Assembly (NCBI GenBank): GCA_017542475.1
Contig: JAFXXD010000002.1
Span: 1 to 64,000, forward strand
Source: Ruminococcus sp.
Lineage (GTDB): Bacteria; Bacillota; Clostridia; Oscillospirales; Ruminococcaceae
Direction: 5' to 3'
DNA length: 64,000 nt
Shown: positions 26,750 to 34,812 of the stretch, one piece after another
Layout: each line of letters starts with the position of its first letter
How positions within the stretch are numbered: position 1 is the first letter of the stretch
The notes under the pieces: model-generated
The model's database searches: none
What the model saw: the letters and a program-made list of their open reading frames with translations, nothing else
What the model was told of the DNA's origin: nothing
Made by a program: the position numbers and the translations under genes

Positions 26750-26918
26750 TGAGCCGTTAGCCATTAGCCGTTAGCTGTGGTATCGCCTTCGGCGATGTAT
26801 CTGAATGTAGGGGCGCCCTTTGGGCGTCCGCTGATTTGAGATTGTTTGACGGGCTGCCAAAGGCAGCCCCTACAAATAACCAATGTAGGGGACGCCGCCC
26901 TCGGCGTCCCGTTTTGAA
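26750..26918. repeat. Half family-C hairpin joined to family-A repeats
   Basis: AGCCGTTAGCCATTAGCCGT (26753 onward) and a small hairpin (TATCGCCTTCGGCGAT) form the left part of family C. The right arm is missing and replaced by family-A units (stems CGCCC/GGGCG, GGGCTGCC/GGCAGCCC, GGGACGCCG/CGGCGTCCC). This looks like insertion of one repeat into another. Confidence 0.75.
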
Positions 26919-26928
26919 AGGTCATAAT

Positions 26929-27744
26929 ATGAAAAAAGGCAAGAAAATTGCTGCCATCGCGGCTGCGGCGGCAGTTGTACTGGGCGGCGCGGGCTTCTAC
27001 CTCTCGCAGACCCTCGTCAAGTGGAAGATGATGGAATACTACATCATGCCCTCCTTTGCTGACGGCGCCGATGTTATCGAGGAGTACCCCTACGCGGATA
27101 TAGAAGTCCCCGACGAGTTCAGAGCGTGCTCGATAAAGGGCATCGACTTCGAGGCTCCCGACGGGCTCGACTGGATGTATCCCGACGCTACAGAGGGCGT
27201 GAAGTCGGGCATAATCGTCGATAATGCCGACGTCTCGAAGCGTACACTGCTCGTCTGCGTTATGGACAAGGAGGAACCCGCCGTTTCAGCGGAGCACTTC
27301 GAGGAGATAGGTTATTTCGACAAGCGTATGCTCAGGGGAATGAAGAAGCTCGGATATGAGAAGCCCGAAAATGCTTATGAGCTGCTCCGCCTGTGCTATA
27401 CCTTCGACTACAGAAAATGCAATAAGCTATCGCCGTCCGAGGTAAATGCGACCTATAATATTATGGAGCTGAAGGCTATATTAGAGCCTGCTTATCTCTC
27501 ATACAAGCTCGGCGGCGAGGAAGTCGAGCCCGCAGTAGACGTTGAATCCGAGACGTACCGGTACGATAACGGCAATATGAAGTCGTTCATTCAGCAGGGA
27601 CCTGCCCAGAACGGCGCTTATGAGCTGATACTCGACGTGTACGCTGCGGACGACCTGAATATGCACCAGTCGGTAATGATAATCGGCAATGATATCGACA
27701 CAGTGCGTCAAATAGCCAAATCCGTTGATATTTCGGAGGACTGA
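26929..27744 (+). CDS. Membrane-anchored extracytoplasmic protein of unknown function
   Basis: 271 residues from the ATG at 26929; an upstream extension reads through repeats and is rejected. Lys-rich N-terminus and one hydrophobic anchor (about residues 6-26), then an exported domain with acidic surface. The segment near residue 60-210 alternates strands and helices, with an end (LDVYAADDLNMHQSVMIIGND) resembling the 13.3-kb lipoprotein modules. It is translated just before rimM (one base between stop and next ATG), so it may be in the rimM-trmD transcript. Confidence 0.7.
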   Translation: MKKGKKIAAIAAAAAVVLGGAGFYLSQTLVKWKMMEYYIMPSFADGADVIEEYPYADIEVPDEFRACSIKGIDFEAPDGLDWMYPDATEGVKSGIIVDNADVSKRTLLVCVMDKEEPAVSAEHFEEIGYFDKRMLRGMKKLGYEKPENAYELLRLCYTFDYRKCNKLSPSEVNATYNIMELKAILEPAYLSYKLGGEEVEPAVDVESETYRYDNGNMKSFIQQGPAQNGAYELILDVYAADDLNMHQSVMIIGNDIDTVRQIAKSVDISED

Positions 27745-27745
27745 G

Positions 27746-28249
27746 ATGAAAAAGGAATTCCTTGAAGCGGGCAAGATAGTCACGACCCACGGCATTCGCG
27801 GCGAGGTCAAGATAATGCCCTACACCGACACACCCGAGCTCCTCGCGGAGTTCGACCGCCTGTTCATCGGCAAGAACAGGGACGAGGTCGCGATAGAGCG
27901 CTCGCGCGTGTTCAAGAATATGGTCATCGCCAAGATCGAGGACATAGATACGCCCGAGGACGCGGAAAAGCTCCGCAACAAGGTGCTGTATATGCACCGC
28001 GACGACCTTGAGCTCGACGACGACACCTATTTTATACAGGACCTCATCGGTATGGAGGTGCGCGATGCCGACTCCGACGAGCTGTACGGCACTATCGACG
28101 ACGTTATGCAGACGGGTGCGAACGACATCTACGTCGTAAAATCGGGGGAGAGGGAGCTCCTCGTCCCTGCGATAGCGGACGTGGTCGTATCCACCGACAT
28201 CGACGGCAATGTGATGACGATACGCCCTCTCGACGGGCTTTTCGACTGA
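27746..28249 (+). CDS. rimM: Ribosome maturation factor RimM
   Basis: 167 residues. The N-terminal RimM barrel (EAGKIVTTHGIRGEVKIMPYTDTPE) and PRC-barrel C-terminal half (YFIQDLIGMEVRD...GANDIYVVKSGERELLVPAI) are both complete. It binds the 30S head (S19) during maturation. GGAGGA lies 5 bases before the ATG. It is followed after 10 bases by trmD, its usual partner; rpsP is not adjacent here. Confidence 0.95.
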   Translation: MKKEFLEAGKIVTTHGIRGEVKIMPYTDTPELLAEFDRLFIGKNRDEVAIERSRVFKNMVIAKIEDIDTPEDAEKLRNKVLYMHRDDLELDDDTYFIQDLIGMEVRDADSDELYGTIDDVMQTGANDIYVVKSGERELLVPAIADVVVSTDIDGNVMTIRPLDGLFD

Positions 28250-28259
28250 CGGAGGACGC

Positions 28260-28952
28260 ATGAAAATAGAAATTGCTACACTTTTCCCCGAGATGTGCGA
28301 GGCTGTGCTCGGTGAGAGCATCGTCGGCAGAGCCCGTAAGGCGGGCAAGATCGAGGTGCACTGCCGACAGATACGCGAGTACACGCAGGACAAGCACCGC
28401 CGCGTGGACGATACTCCCTACGGCGGCGGAATGGGCATGGTGATGCAGTGCGAGCCCATATATAACTGCTATATGGCGGTCTGCGAGGAGCTCGGAGGCA
28501 AGCCGCATACTATTTATATGTCCCCGAAGGGAAAGATACTCACCCAGCAGAGAGCCGTCGAGCTCTCGAAAATGGACAATATCCTCATAATCTGCGGGCA
28601 CTACGAGGGCGTGGATCAGCGCGTCATCGACAGGATAGTCGATGAGGAGCTGTCTATCGGCGATTACGTGCTCACGGGCGGGGAGCTCCCCGCCATGGTG
28701 CTCACCGACTGCGTGGCGCGTATGTGCGAGGGCGTGCTCTCGGACGATGTGTGCTTCGAGGAGGAGAGCATATACAGCGGGCTGCTCGAATATCCCCATT
28801 ACACGCGCCCCGAGGTGTGGGAAGGGGAGAGCGTGCCGCCTGTGCTGCTGTCGGGACACCACGCCAACATCGAGAAGTGGCGTCACGAGCAGAGCGTGGA
28901 GCTCACCAAGGAGCGCCGCCCCGACCTCTACGAGGAATATATGAAGAAATAA
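28260..28952 (+). CDS. trmD: tRNA (guanine37-N1)-methyltransferase TrmD
   Basis: A 230-residue SPOUT-class enzyme methylating G37 of tRNAs to prevent frameshifting. Motifs: IEIATLFPEMCEAVLGESIVG at the N-terminus, DDTPYGGGMGMVM, the trefoil-knot SAM site (YMSPKGKILTQ, ICGHYEGVDQRVID, GDYVLTGGELPAMV) and the C-terminal helical domain with HYTRPEVWEGESVPPVLLSGHH. Co-transcribed with rimM. Confidence 0.97.
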   Translation: MKIEIATLFPEMCEAVLGESIVGRARKAGKIEVHCRQIREYTQDKHRRVDDTPYGGGMGMVMQCEPIYNCYMAVCEELGGKPHTIYMSPKGKILTQQRAVELSKMDNILIICGHYEGVDQRVIDRIVDEELSIGDYVLTGGELPAMVLTDCVARMCEGVLSDDVCFEEESIYSGLLEYPHYTRPEVWEGESVPPVLLSGHHANIEKWRHEQSVELTKERRPDLYEEYMKK

Positions 28953-29012
28953 GGACGGCGCGGTGTCCGCGCTGCCAATTCGCGTTGTCGCTTGTAAACG
29001 CGCTTACACCAT

Positions 29013-29073
29013 AAAAAGGCAAGTTTGCTTTCGCGGTTGTAACAATCGCGGAGACAGACTTGCCTTTTATTTT
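29013..29073 (+). terminator. Terminator of rimM-trmD operon
   Basis: AAAAGGCAAGTTTG (29014-29027) pairs with CAGACTTGCCTTTT (29055-29068), with a nested inner hairpin CGCGGTTGT/ACAATCGCG, then ATTTTT. Confidence 0.85.
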
Positions 29074-29084
29074 TCTTCCGCGCG

Positions 29085-29345
29085 AAACCGAAAGTTTCGC
29101 TCAAGCCTTTTCAAAGGCTTGCGGGTCGAGGGCGGAGCCCCGCAGGTTCCAAGGGCAGAGCCCTTGGCAGGGCGTGGGACAGCGTCCCACACACGAAGTG
29201 CGCTCTGAGAGGGGATGAATTCAAAAACAGCCCAGTGGGCTGTTTTTGAAGAGGGGAGGCTCTGCAAGAGAGAGCCTCCCCTTGTTTCGTTTCACAGTTG
29301 CTCGCCTGCGGAGTTACCTCCGCACGAAATTGCAATACCGTTTGG
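29085..29345 (-). repeat. Family-D structured element, copy 2
   Basis: Read on the minus strand it has the same order as copy 1: GCGGAGGTAACTCCGC, a hairpin AGGGGAGGCTCT/AGAGCCTCCCCT around a loop ending TCTTGC, AACAGCCCACTGGGCTGTT, GAGCGCACTTCGT, CCAAGGGCTCTGCCCTTGG, then AAGCCTTTGAAAAGGCTT and GAGCGAAACTTTCGG. The second stem has changed on both sides relative to copy 1, but pairing is kept. Such covariation supports a folded RNA or single-strand DNA form. Confidence 0.85.
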
Positions 29346-29809
29346 AAACATTAAAAAAAGCCGCGGGATAATTCTGCACAATACAACTCGAGTGCGGGGA
29401 GTCGTTTAAGTGTGGGCTATCACAGTGATAGACGCTCTATCAGTCGATTCTATGGGCTTTGCGGATAATTTAAGCAGAATCATTTAGCTAAATTCAAACC
29501 TCTCAAACCCTGCTTTCCACAATGCTTTAAAAATAAAAACTATTACTAAATTTTCATATCGGTAACATTTTGGATATATAATCCTAATATAAGGCTATTG
29601 CAAATGCACATAAACAGCGCGTATAGTCGGAAACGCTTTTTCCTTTTGGCAATAGTAGACATATTCTCACGGGGAAACTATACAGATTGAACAACAAAAA
29701 CTAACGCTGATTTGTAGTGATAATTCACAAGCAAGCTGTATAAATCTATCGGTCATTTAATCTAAATGTAGAATTTGAGGAAAAGATACGATTTTGAGTT
29801 CAAAATGCG

Positions 29810-29838
29810 TTGACTATGAAAAAAAATGAATGTATAAT
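29810..29838 (+). promoter_or_regulatory. Promoter of ptsH
   Basis: TTGACT 29810-29815, a 17-base spacer and TATAAT 29833-29838. The leader contains a hairpin CCCGC/GCGGG near 29870-29890 before the AGGAG ribosome site. Confidence 0.88.
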
Positions 29839-29917
29839 AAATTACAGCAACTGAAATAATTTGCATGAACTCCCGCATAGCACAGCGGGGGACTACAGAG
29901 AATAGGAGAGTTGTAAT

Positions 29918-30190
29918 ATGTTTGTCAGAGAAGTAATGGTAAAAAATCAGGTAGGTCTCCACGCAAGACCCGCAACATTCTTCATTCAGAAGGCTAACGA
30001 GTTCAAGTCGTCTATCTGGATCGAGAAGGAAGAGCGCAGAGTCAATGCAAAGAGCCTCCTCGGAATCCTTTCCCTCGGTATCGTAGGCGGTACAAATGTC
30101 AAGGTAATCGCTGACGGTGCTGACGAGAGAGCTGCTGTTGACGCTCTTATCGAGCTCGTAGACAGCGGTTTCAGCGAGGAAAACAGATAA
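29918..30190 (+). CDS. ptsH: Phosphocarrier protein HPr
   Basis: 90 residues. His15 in VGLHARPATFF is the phosphorylation site used by enzyme I. Ser46 in RRVNAKSLLGILSLGI is the HPr-kinase site that, in Firmicutes, lets HPr act with CcpA in carbon catabolite repression. A complete family member with its own strong promoter and terminator. No enzyme I gene follows, so it is a stand-alone HPr; a Crh-like role is less likely because His15 is kept. Confidence 0.96.
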   Translation: MFVREVMVKNQVGLHARPATFFIQKANEFKSSIWIEKEERRVNAKSLLGILSLGIVGGTNVKVIADGADERAAVDALIELVDSGFSEENR

Positions 30191-30212
30191 AGATATCCTT
30201 TGGCACAAAATC

Positions 30213-30245
30213 GGGGCGTTACAGATGTAACGCCCACTTTTATTA
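30213..30245. terminator. Bidirectional terminator between ptsH and spoIVB
   Basis: GGGCGTTAC (30214-30222), loop AGAT, GTAACGCCC (30227-30235), then ACTTTTATT on the plus strand and a short GATTTT on the minus strand. Confidence 0.85.
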
Positions 30246-30260
30246 TATTGCGTCAGTGCT

Positions 30261-31448
30261 TCACTCAAGCATATTTTCAGCGAATATCGCATAGCCGCGC
30301 GTCGGGTCGGAGACGAATACGTGCGTGACCGCTCCGATGAGCCTGCCATCCTGTATTATAGGGCTGCCGCTCATGCCCTGTACTATGCCACCTGTCTCGG
30401 AGATGAGGTCGGGGTCGGTGATGTGGATCACCATATTTTTGGCGGAGTCCGCGCCGCTGAGGTCGATGTTCTCTATCTCAGCTGCGTATTTCTTCGGGAC
30501 TGAGCCGCTCACCGTCGCGCAGACCTGCACCTCGCCCGTCGTTATCTCCTGTCGGTAGCCGAGAGGGTATTCCTCCGCGCCGTCAGCGAGGGCGCTCATA
30601 GCGTCGGCTGACAGCCTGCCGTAGATACCGCTCGCGCAGTTGCGGTCGAGCACACCTATCACAGGTTCGCGCGTGAACCGCCCGCGGAGCTCGCCCGCCT
30701 TGCCCGTGATACCCTTGCGAGCGCCCATTATTTCCACGGGGACGGCTTCACCGCTCTGTATTGGGATAATTTCGCCCGTGTCGGAGTCGCAGACAGGGTG
30801 TCCGAGACCCGCAAATTCGCCCGTAGCCTTGTTGATGAAGGTCATCGTGCCGATACCCGCGATGCTGTCGCGCACCCACATACCGCCGCGCCACGTTCCC
30901 GCGCTCTCGGAGTAGACGGGGCGGAGGCAGGCGGTCAGCTCGGCGCTTCCGCGGGTGAGCGAGAGGGTCACATCGCGTCCGCCGCTGTCGGAGATGACCT
31001 GCTGTAGGTCTGCGTTGGAGCTCAGGCGCACATCGTCGGCGAGACGTATGATGTCGCCGACCTCCACGCCCGCAAGCTCGGCGGGGCAGACGTCCTCGCC
31101 CGCGCAGTCAACCTTGCCTGTCGCAGTCACCATTACGCCCTCCATAAGGAGCTTCACGCCGAAGGGAGCGCCGCTCGCGATGAGGGTGGGAGGCTCCTCA
31201 CGGCGCACGCTGACGCTCTTGACGGGTATCGCTCCGAATAGCGAGAGGGTAGTCCTTTCGCGCGGCTCGGAGACGCTCCCGATACAGCGGAGCTCGGGGT
31301 ACTGCGCAAACTGCACGCAGCCCGTGCTCCCGACGGTGACGCTCTCGGGCAGACGCAGCGAATAATAGCCCGCTGTGCCGAATAAGCCGAAAACTGCCGC
31401 AGATAATATAATTGCAGTCGTTTTTTTGATTTTTCCGATAAATTGCAT
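30261..31448 (-). CDS. spoIVB: SpoIVB-type S55 peptidase
   Basis: 395 residues with an N-terminal membrane anchor, a PDZ domain (about 90-170: GVMVTATGKVDCAGEDVCPAEL...VEVGDIIRLADDVRL) and the S55 serine-protease domain: GLGHPVCD carries the catalytic His and IVQGMSGSPIIQDGRLIGAVTH the catalytic Ser. In sporulating Firmicutes SpoIVB is secreted into the intermembrane space and triggers SpoIVFB to activate SigK. All key residues are present. Its neighbours are not sporulation genes. Together with the Spo0A-like gene at 16.7 kb it suggests a spore-forming ancestry or capacity. Confidence 0.95.
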   Translation of the reverse strand: MQFIGKIKKTTAIILSAAVFGLFGTAGYYSLRLPESVTVGSTGCVQFAQYPELRCIGSVSEPRERTTLSLFGAIPVKSVSVRREEPPTLIASGAPFGVKLLMEGVMVTATGKVDCAGEDVCPAELAGVEVGDIIRLADDVRLSSNADLQQVISDSGGRDVTLSLTRGSAELTACLRPVYSESAGTWRGGMWVRDSIAGIGTMTFINKATGEFAGLGHPVCDSDTGEIIPIQSGEAVPVEIMGARKGITGKAGELRGRFTREPVIGVLDRNCASGIYGRLSADAMSALADGAEEYPLGYRQEITTGEVQVCATVSGSVPKKYAAEIENIDLSGADSAKNMVIHITDPDLISETGGIVQGMSGSPIIQDGRLIGAVTHVFVSDPTRGYAIFAENMLE

Positions 31449-31570
31449 TTTTCTGGTTCCTTTCAGTCGGATCTCCCGACTAAAAATAGTATGTATCGCA
31501 GCGGCGGCGATATGATTGTGAATTACTCACAGTCCGCGCCGCTCCGCAACAGTAAAGCAGGAGTAAAATA

Positions 31571-32086
31571 ATGGAAAAAAAGCGCCAAAATCCGCTCATT
31601 ATCGCCGCAAAAGCGGTAATGCTCGCCCTCACAGCCGTGTACCCGCTCTTTATGGTGTGTATGTCGGGAGCGGGGCTCATCTACAATAAGGACAGCTACG
31701 GCAGCGAGCTCGCGACCGTGGGCGTTTTTCTCATAATATCGGGACTTGTCACCGCTCTCGGAGCTGTGCTGTGCCTCTCGCGGAGGAATCTGCCGAATAT
31801 TCTGTCGGTGGTGTGCACGCTCGGAGGGCTGGCTCTGTGCCTGTTTATGATGTATAAGCTCTGCTCGCACGCCGACGCCGCGGGCTGGACGGATAAGTTC
31901 GCGATGACGCCGATAAGTGATATGTACCGCGCGAGGATAATGCCGACTATTGCTCCCGCGGCGACAGCTGTCGTGGTGGCGGTCGTGCAGCTTTTCTCCT
32001 ATGAAGCCGCCGAGGAGCGCCGCAGACGCCGCCTGCGCCGTCAGGAGCGCGAGGATGCTCCCGCGCCGAAGATAATCGACGAATAA
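31571..32086 (+). CDS. Small membrane protein, four predicted helices
   Basis: 171 residues: a hydrophobic helix near 10-35, others near 47-66, 75-95 and 120-142, and a very basic cytoplasmic tail (EERRRRRLRRQERED). No family recognised. Divergent from spoIVB with about 120 bases between. The terminator at 32.1 kb follows. Confidence 0.7.
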   Translation: MEKKRQNPLIIAAKAVMLALTAVYPLFMVCMSGAGLIYNKDSYGSELATVGVFLIISGLVTALGAVLCLSRRNLPNILSVVCTLGGLALCLFMMYKLCSHADAAGWTDKFAMTPISDMYRARIMPTIAPAATAVVVAVVQLFSYEAAEERRRRRLRRQEREDAPAPKIIDE

Positions 32087-32095
32087 TATTGTAAC

Positions 32096-32126
32096 ACAAA
32101 AAGGACGCGATATGCGTCTTTTTTTG
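32096..32126 (+). terminator. Terminator after membrane protein gene
   Basis: GACGC (32104-32108) pairs with GCGTC (32114-32118), flanked by AAAAAG and CTTTTTTT that extend the stem. Confidence 0.8.
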
Positions 32127-32164
32127 TTGGTCGGCTCAGATAAAAAAGAACTCAGAGCTCAGAA

Positions 32165-32255
32165 CTCAGAGCTCAGATGTAGGGGCGACGTTTCGCCGCC
32201 CGCTGTTTTACCGATAAACCTGCGGTAATGCAATGTAGAGGCGCACGGAATGCGC
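32165..32255. repeat. Family-A repeat and CTCAGA direct repeats
   Basis: Tandem AACTCAGAGCTCAGA words (32149-32173) precede TGTAGGGGCGACGTTTCGCC. A GTAGAGGCGCACGGAATGCG unit follows near 32233. No gene. Confidence 0.65.
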
Positions 32256-32271
32256 CCTACACCCCGCCAAA

Positions 32272-32303
32272 AGAAACAGGCTGCCCTTTCGGACAGCCTG
32301 TTC
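32272..32303 (-). terminator. Terminator of solute-binding protein operon
   Basis: AACAGGCTG...CAGCCTGTT stem (32274-32301). On the minus strand it is followed by TCTTTT. It lies about 45 bases beyond the stop codon. Confidence 0.8.
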
Positions 32304-32346
32304 CCTCATAAGGAGGTGGAGTTTATGAAATTGGGGATAGCGTTGG

Positions 32347-34788
32347 TTATGACTGCTCGCTCACCAGTATGGATACGCGGTTCTGGATGATCTCAGCAGT
32401 CTGCTTGGCTGTCTTCTCGCCCGAGAAGTATGCCTGTATCTCTTCATTGACTATGTTGTTTACATCCTCGTCCCATACCTGCATGCCGTGTGTCTTGGCA
32501 TTGCAGATGATGTCTCTGATGAATTCAACGTCCGCGTCGGAGAGATTGGGTATCTTTATGGTCTTGTCGCCGATAGTTGTTTCGTTGTCGTAATACTGCT
32601 TCTCGCCGTTTTCGTCAGTCCAGTAGGGGTCTTCCTTGCACTCTTCGAGCTTCTGATCCAGTACGGACTTGAGAGCAGGTATGCCCCAGATATACTTGTT
32701 GCCTGTCTGGCTCTGATAATCCTCGGTGAAGAACTTGCTGATGAACTTCCAGCACTCGTCCTTGTTGGGCGAATCGCTGAGGATAGAGAACGCACCGCCC
32801 GACTGATTTACCATCATTCCGCAGCCGTCTGTGGAGGGATAGCCGACGAGTGTGATATCCTCGCCGAAGGTGACTGTCTTTTCCTGCATATAGCTTCTTA
32901 AGTCGTAGAAGTCGATAGTGGAGAGGAGCGCCTTGTCCTTTCTTACGGCGTTCTGCTGGTCGTCGTAATACTTCTGATACTCGTCATCGGTCATATGCTC
33001 CCAGTCGGGCTCTTCCTCCTCGTCGGGGAACTGATTGCAGAATTCGAGTATCTTTACAAATTCATCTGTATCGTAATTGCAGGTGCCCTTGTTGAAGTCA
33101 ACGAAGTTCATATTCTGTGTGAGGAGGCTGAATGCACCTGATTTTGAATTGTCCCACATTGTGAGCTTTGCACCCTCGGGGAGCTTGTTGTATGCCTCGA
33201 TGAGGTCATCGACTGTCCAGTTTTCCTTGTCGCTGTACTTCGCCTTTACTGCGGCAGTGCTAAGGCTGAATGTGGGAGAGATAGAGTAGAGCTTGCCGTT
33301 CTCCTCGCAGGCACTGAGGAGCGAGGGAACGATCTCGTCCTTGGAGACAGAGCCGTCCTTGCCGAGGTAGTCGTAGAGGTCAACGAAGGTGCCCTTGTTG
33401 GAGAGTCCCTTTATTGCGGAGGAGCTGTCGAAGTATATCATATCGGGCGAGTTGCCTGCGATGATGTCGAGCTTGAACTGCTTTGCGGGAGTGTTGAGGT
33501 ATGTCTCGCTCGACTCGTCCCAGTCATAGTATTTGCTGTAATCGGTGACCTTTATGCGGTACTCGTCGCTTGATCTGTTGAAGCTGTTGACCTCGTTCAT
33601 AATGCCCGTGTCGCTGTATATTACCGCAAGGGTGATGAGGGTCTTGTCTGCGAGCTCCGAGGCGTCACGCTCGGAGATGCGGTAGAAGCCGCTGGCGGAC
33701 TGGTCGGAGTAATCGTATACATAGATGATGAACTCATTGTTGCCGAGGCTCATCATGCTGCGGACGTTGTCGCCGCTGAGGTCGGAGTCTACCCATGAGG
33801 TGAGCTCATCACAGCTGCCGTCAGCCTTGATACCGTACAAGCCGCTGTATGTGGAGGCGTAGAAATCATAGTCTCCGTCGCCTGTTACGAGGGTCGTGAG
33901 GCTTTCGTTGTCCATATCCTTCAGCACGATGTCCTTCGTATTGACCTTGAGTGTATCGGTGTTGATAGTGCCGATGCAGGCGTGGTCGTCTGCCCATGTG
34001 GAGAAGGCGATATTGCCGTCGGTGGTCGCGCAGAACGCGTAGAGCCATACGTCGTCGGGGAAGTTTACCTCATTTCCGAAGGTGCCGTCAGCGTTGAGGA
34101 TGTAGTAGCTCTCCTTCTCTCCGCCGATCTGTATGAGAGCGTGCTCGCTGTCGATGGGCGTTAAGCTTCCGAGGTAGGGAGTTACCATATCATCTTCTGC
34201 GCCGTCCATAAAGCGGTCCATATTTATCTCGGCGTGATTGAGCTCCTTGCCCGTTGAGTCGAAGGTGTAGAGGAAGTATGATGTTTCGGCGGCTTCCTGA
34301 TATGCGTCCCAGTCGAAGCTGTCATAGTCAAAGTTGGGATCCTTCCAGTCGGGACGCTCATAATCGCCGTAGTCGGTGATCGTTGCGATATCGAAGATAG
34401 TGCCGTCGAGAGCCGCGGTGATGTTGCAGTAGAGGTCTGCGTTGTCGCCCTTATTGTAATCGGGCTTTATCTCATTGTAGCTTTCAAAGTTTGTGTCCGT
34501 GAGGAACATATGCGACGAGCCTTCATTGTCGCTGCCGACAACGAGGACATTGTCGGTGTCGCCGAGGCGTGTCATACTGTTTACATAGGTCGCATCGGGC
34601 TGGCTGCCGATGGATGTGGCTGCGTAGGAGTGCTTGATGACGTCCGAAGCCGTCTGCTTGGGCTTTTCACCCTTGCTGCTGCCGTCACCGCCGCCGTTCT
34701 GTCCGGGGAGCGAGCAGGATACCGCTGAGAGCAGGCAGACTGCTCCGAGTGAAGCTGCCATTGTTCTGAGAGCTGTGTTTCTTTTCAT
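32347..34788 (-). CDS. Large solute-binding lipoprotein (ABC family 1) with N-terminal propeller-like region
   Basis: 813 residues, about twice the usual size. The signal peptide ends in a lipobox (LLSAVSC), followed by a Gly/Ser tether. Residues about 50-390 are strand-rich with repeated units (ILNADGTFGNEVNFPDD, LYGIKADGSCDELTSW), suggesting a propeller-like sensor or binding module. The C-terminal 400 residues are an extracellular solute-binding fold (LDIIAGNSPDMIYF, GTFVDLYDYLGKDG, NKDECWKFISKFFTEDYQ). It is the last gene of an operon with two CUT1 permeases, an adaptor and a MacB-like ectodomain. The ligand is probably an oligosaccharide, but no substrate-specific motif is seen. Confidence 0.85.
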   Translation of the reverse strand: MKRNTALRTMAASLGAVCLLSAVSCSLPGQNGGGDGSSKGEKPKQTASDVIKHSYAATSIGSQPDATYVNSMTRLGDTDNVLVVGSDNEGSSHMFLTDTNFESYNEIKPDYNKGDNADLYCNITAALDGTIFDIATITDYGDYERPDWKDPNFDYDSFDWDAYQEAAETSYFLYTFDSTGKELNHAEINMDRFMDGAEDDMVTPYLGSLTPIDSEHALIQIGGEKESYYILNADGTFGNEVNFPDDVWLYAFCATTDGNIAFSTWADDHACIGTINTDTLKVNTKDIVLKDMDNESLTTLVTGDGDYDFYASTYSGLYGIKADGSCDELTSWVDSDLSGDNVRSMMSLGNNEFIIYVYDYSDQSASGFYRISERDASELADKTLITLAVIYSDTGIMNEVNSFNRSSDEYRIKVTDYSKYYDWDESSETYLNTPAKQFKLDIIAGNSPDMIYFDSSSAIKGLSNKGTFVDLYDYLGKDGSVSKDEIVPSLLSACEENGKLYSISPTFSLSTAAVKAKYSDKENWTVDDLIEAYNKLPEGAKLTMWDNSKSGAFSLLTQNMNFVDFNKGTCNYDTDEFVKILEFCNQFPDEEEEPDWEHMTDDEYQKYYDDQQNAVRKDKALLSTIDFYDLRSYMQEKTVTFGEDITLVGYPSTDGCGMMVNQSGGAFSILSDSPNKDECWKFISKFFTEDYQSQTGNKYIWGIPALKSVLDQKLEECKEDPYWTDENGEKQYYDNETTIGDKTIKIPNLSDADVEFIRDIICNAKTHGMQVWDEDVNNIVNEEIQAYFSGEKTAKQTAEIIQNRVSILVSEQS

Positions 34789-34812
34789 TTCTTTCTTTCC
34801 TTTCGATGATGT

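Larger units (their letters stand above)
28953..29917. repeat. 965-base intergenic region: family-B, terminator, family-D copy 2, AT-rich leader of ptsH
   Basis: 28954-29006 is a family-B element (GCGCGG-TGT-CCGCGC, CCAATTCGCG, TTGTAAACGCGCTTA). 29013-29073 is a strong hairpin terminator. 29085-29345 is the inverted copy of the family-D element at 4893-5155. 29346-29809 is AT-rich with only a short CTATCA/TGATAG hairpin (about 29418) visible, and no open frame worth calling. The ptsH promoter follows. A small RNA in 29400-29800 cannot be excluded. Confidence 0.75.

Noticed and set aside
2605-29345. CRISPR array
   Set aside because: The many repeats are not regularly spaced, contain their own palindromes, vary in the tip and have no unique spacers of constant length; no cas gene is present.
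32325-32390. 21-codon open frame with a strong AAGGAGG site
   Set aside because: It overlaps the 3' end of the solute-binding gene on the other strand and has no family resemblance; too short to support, though the ribosome site is striking.
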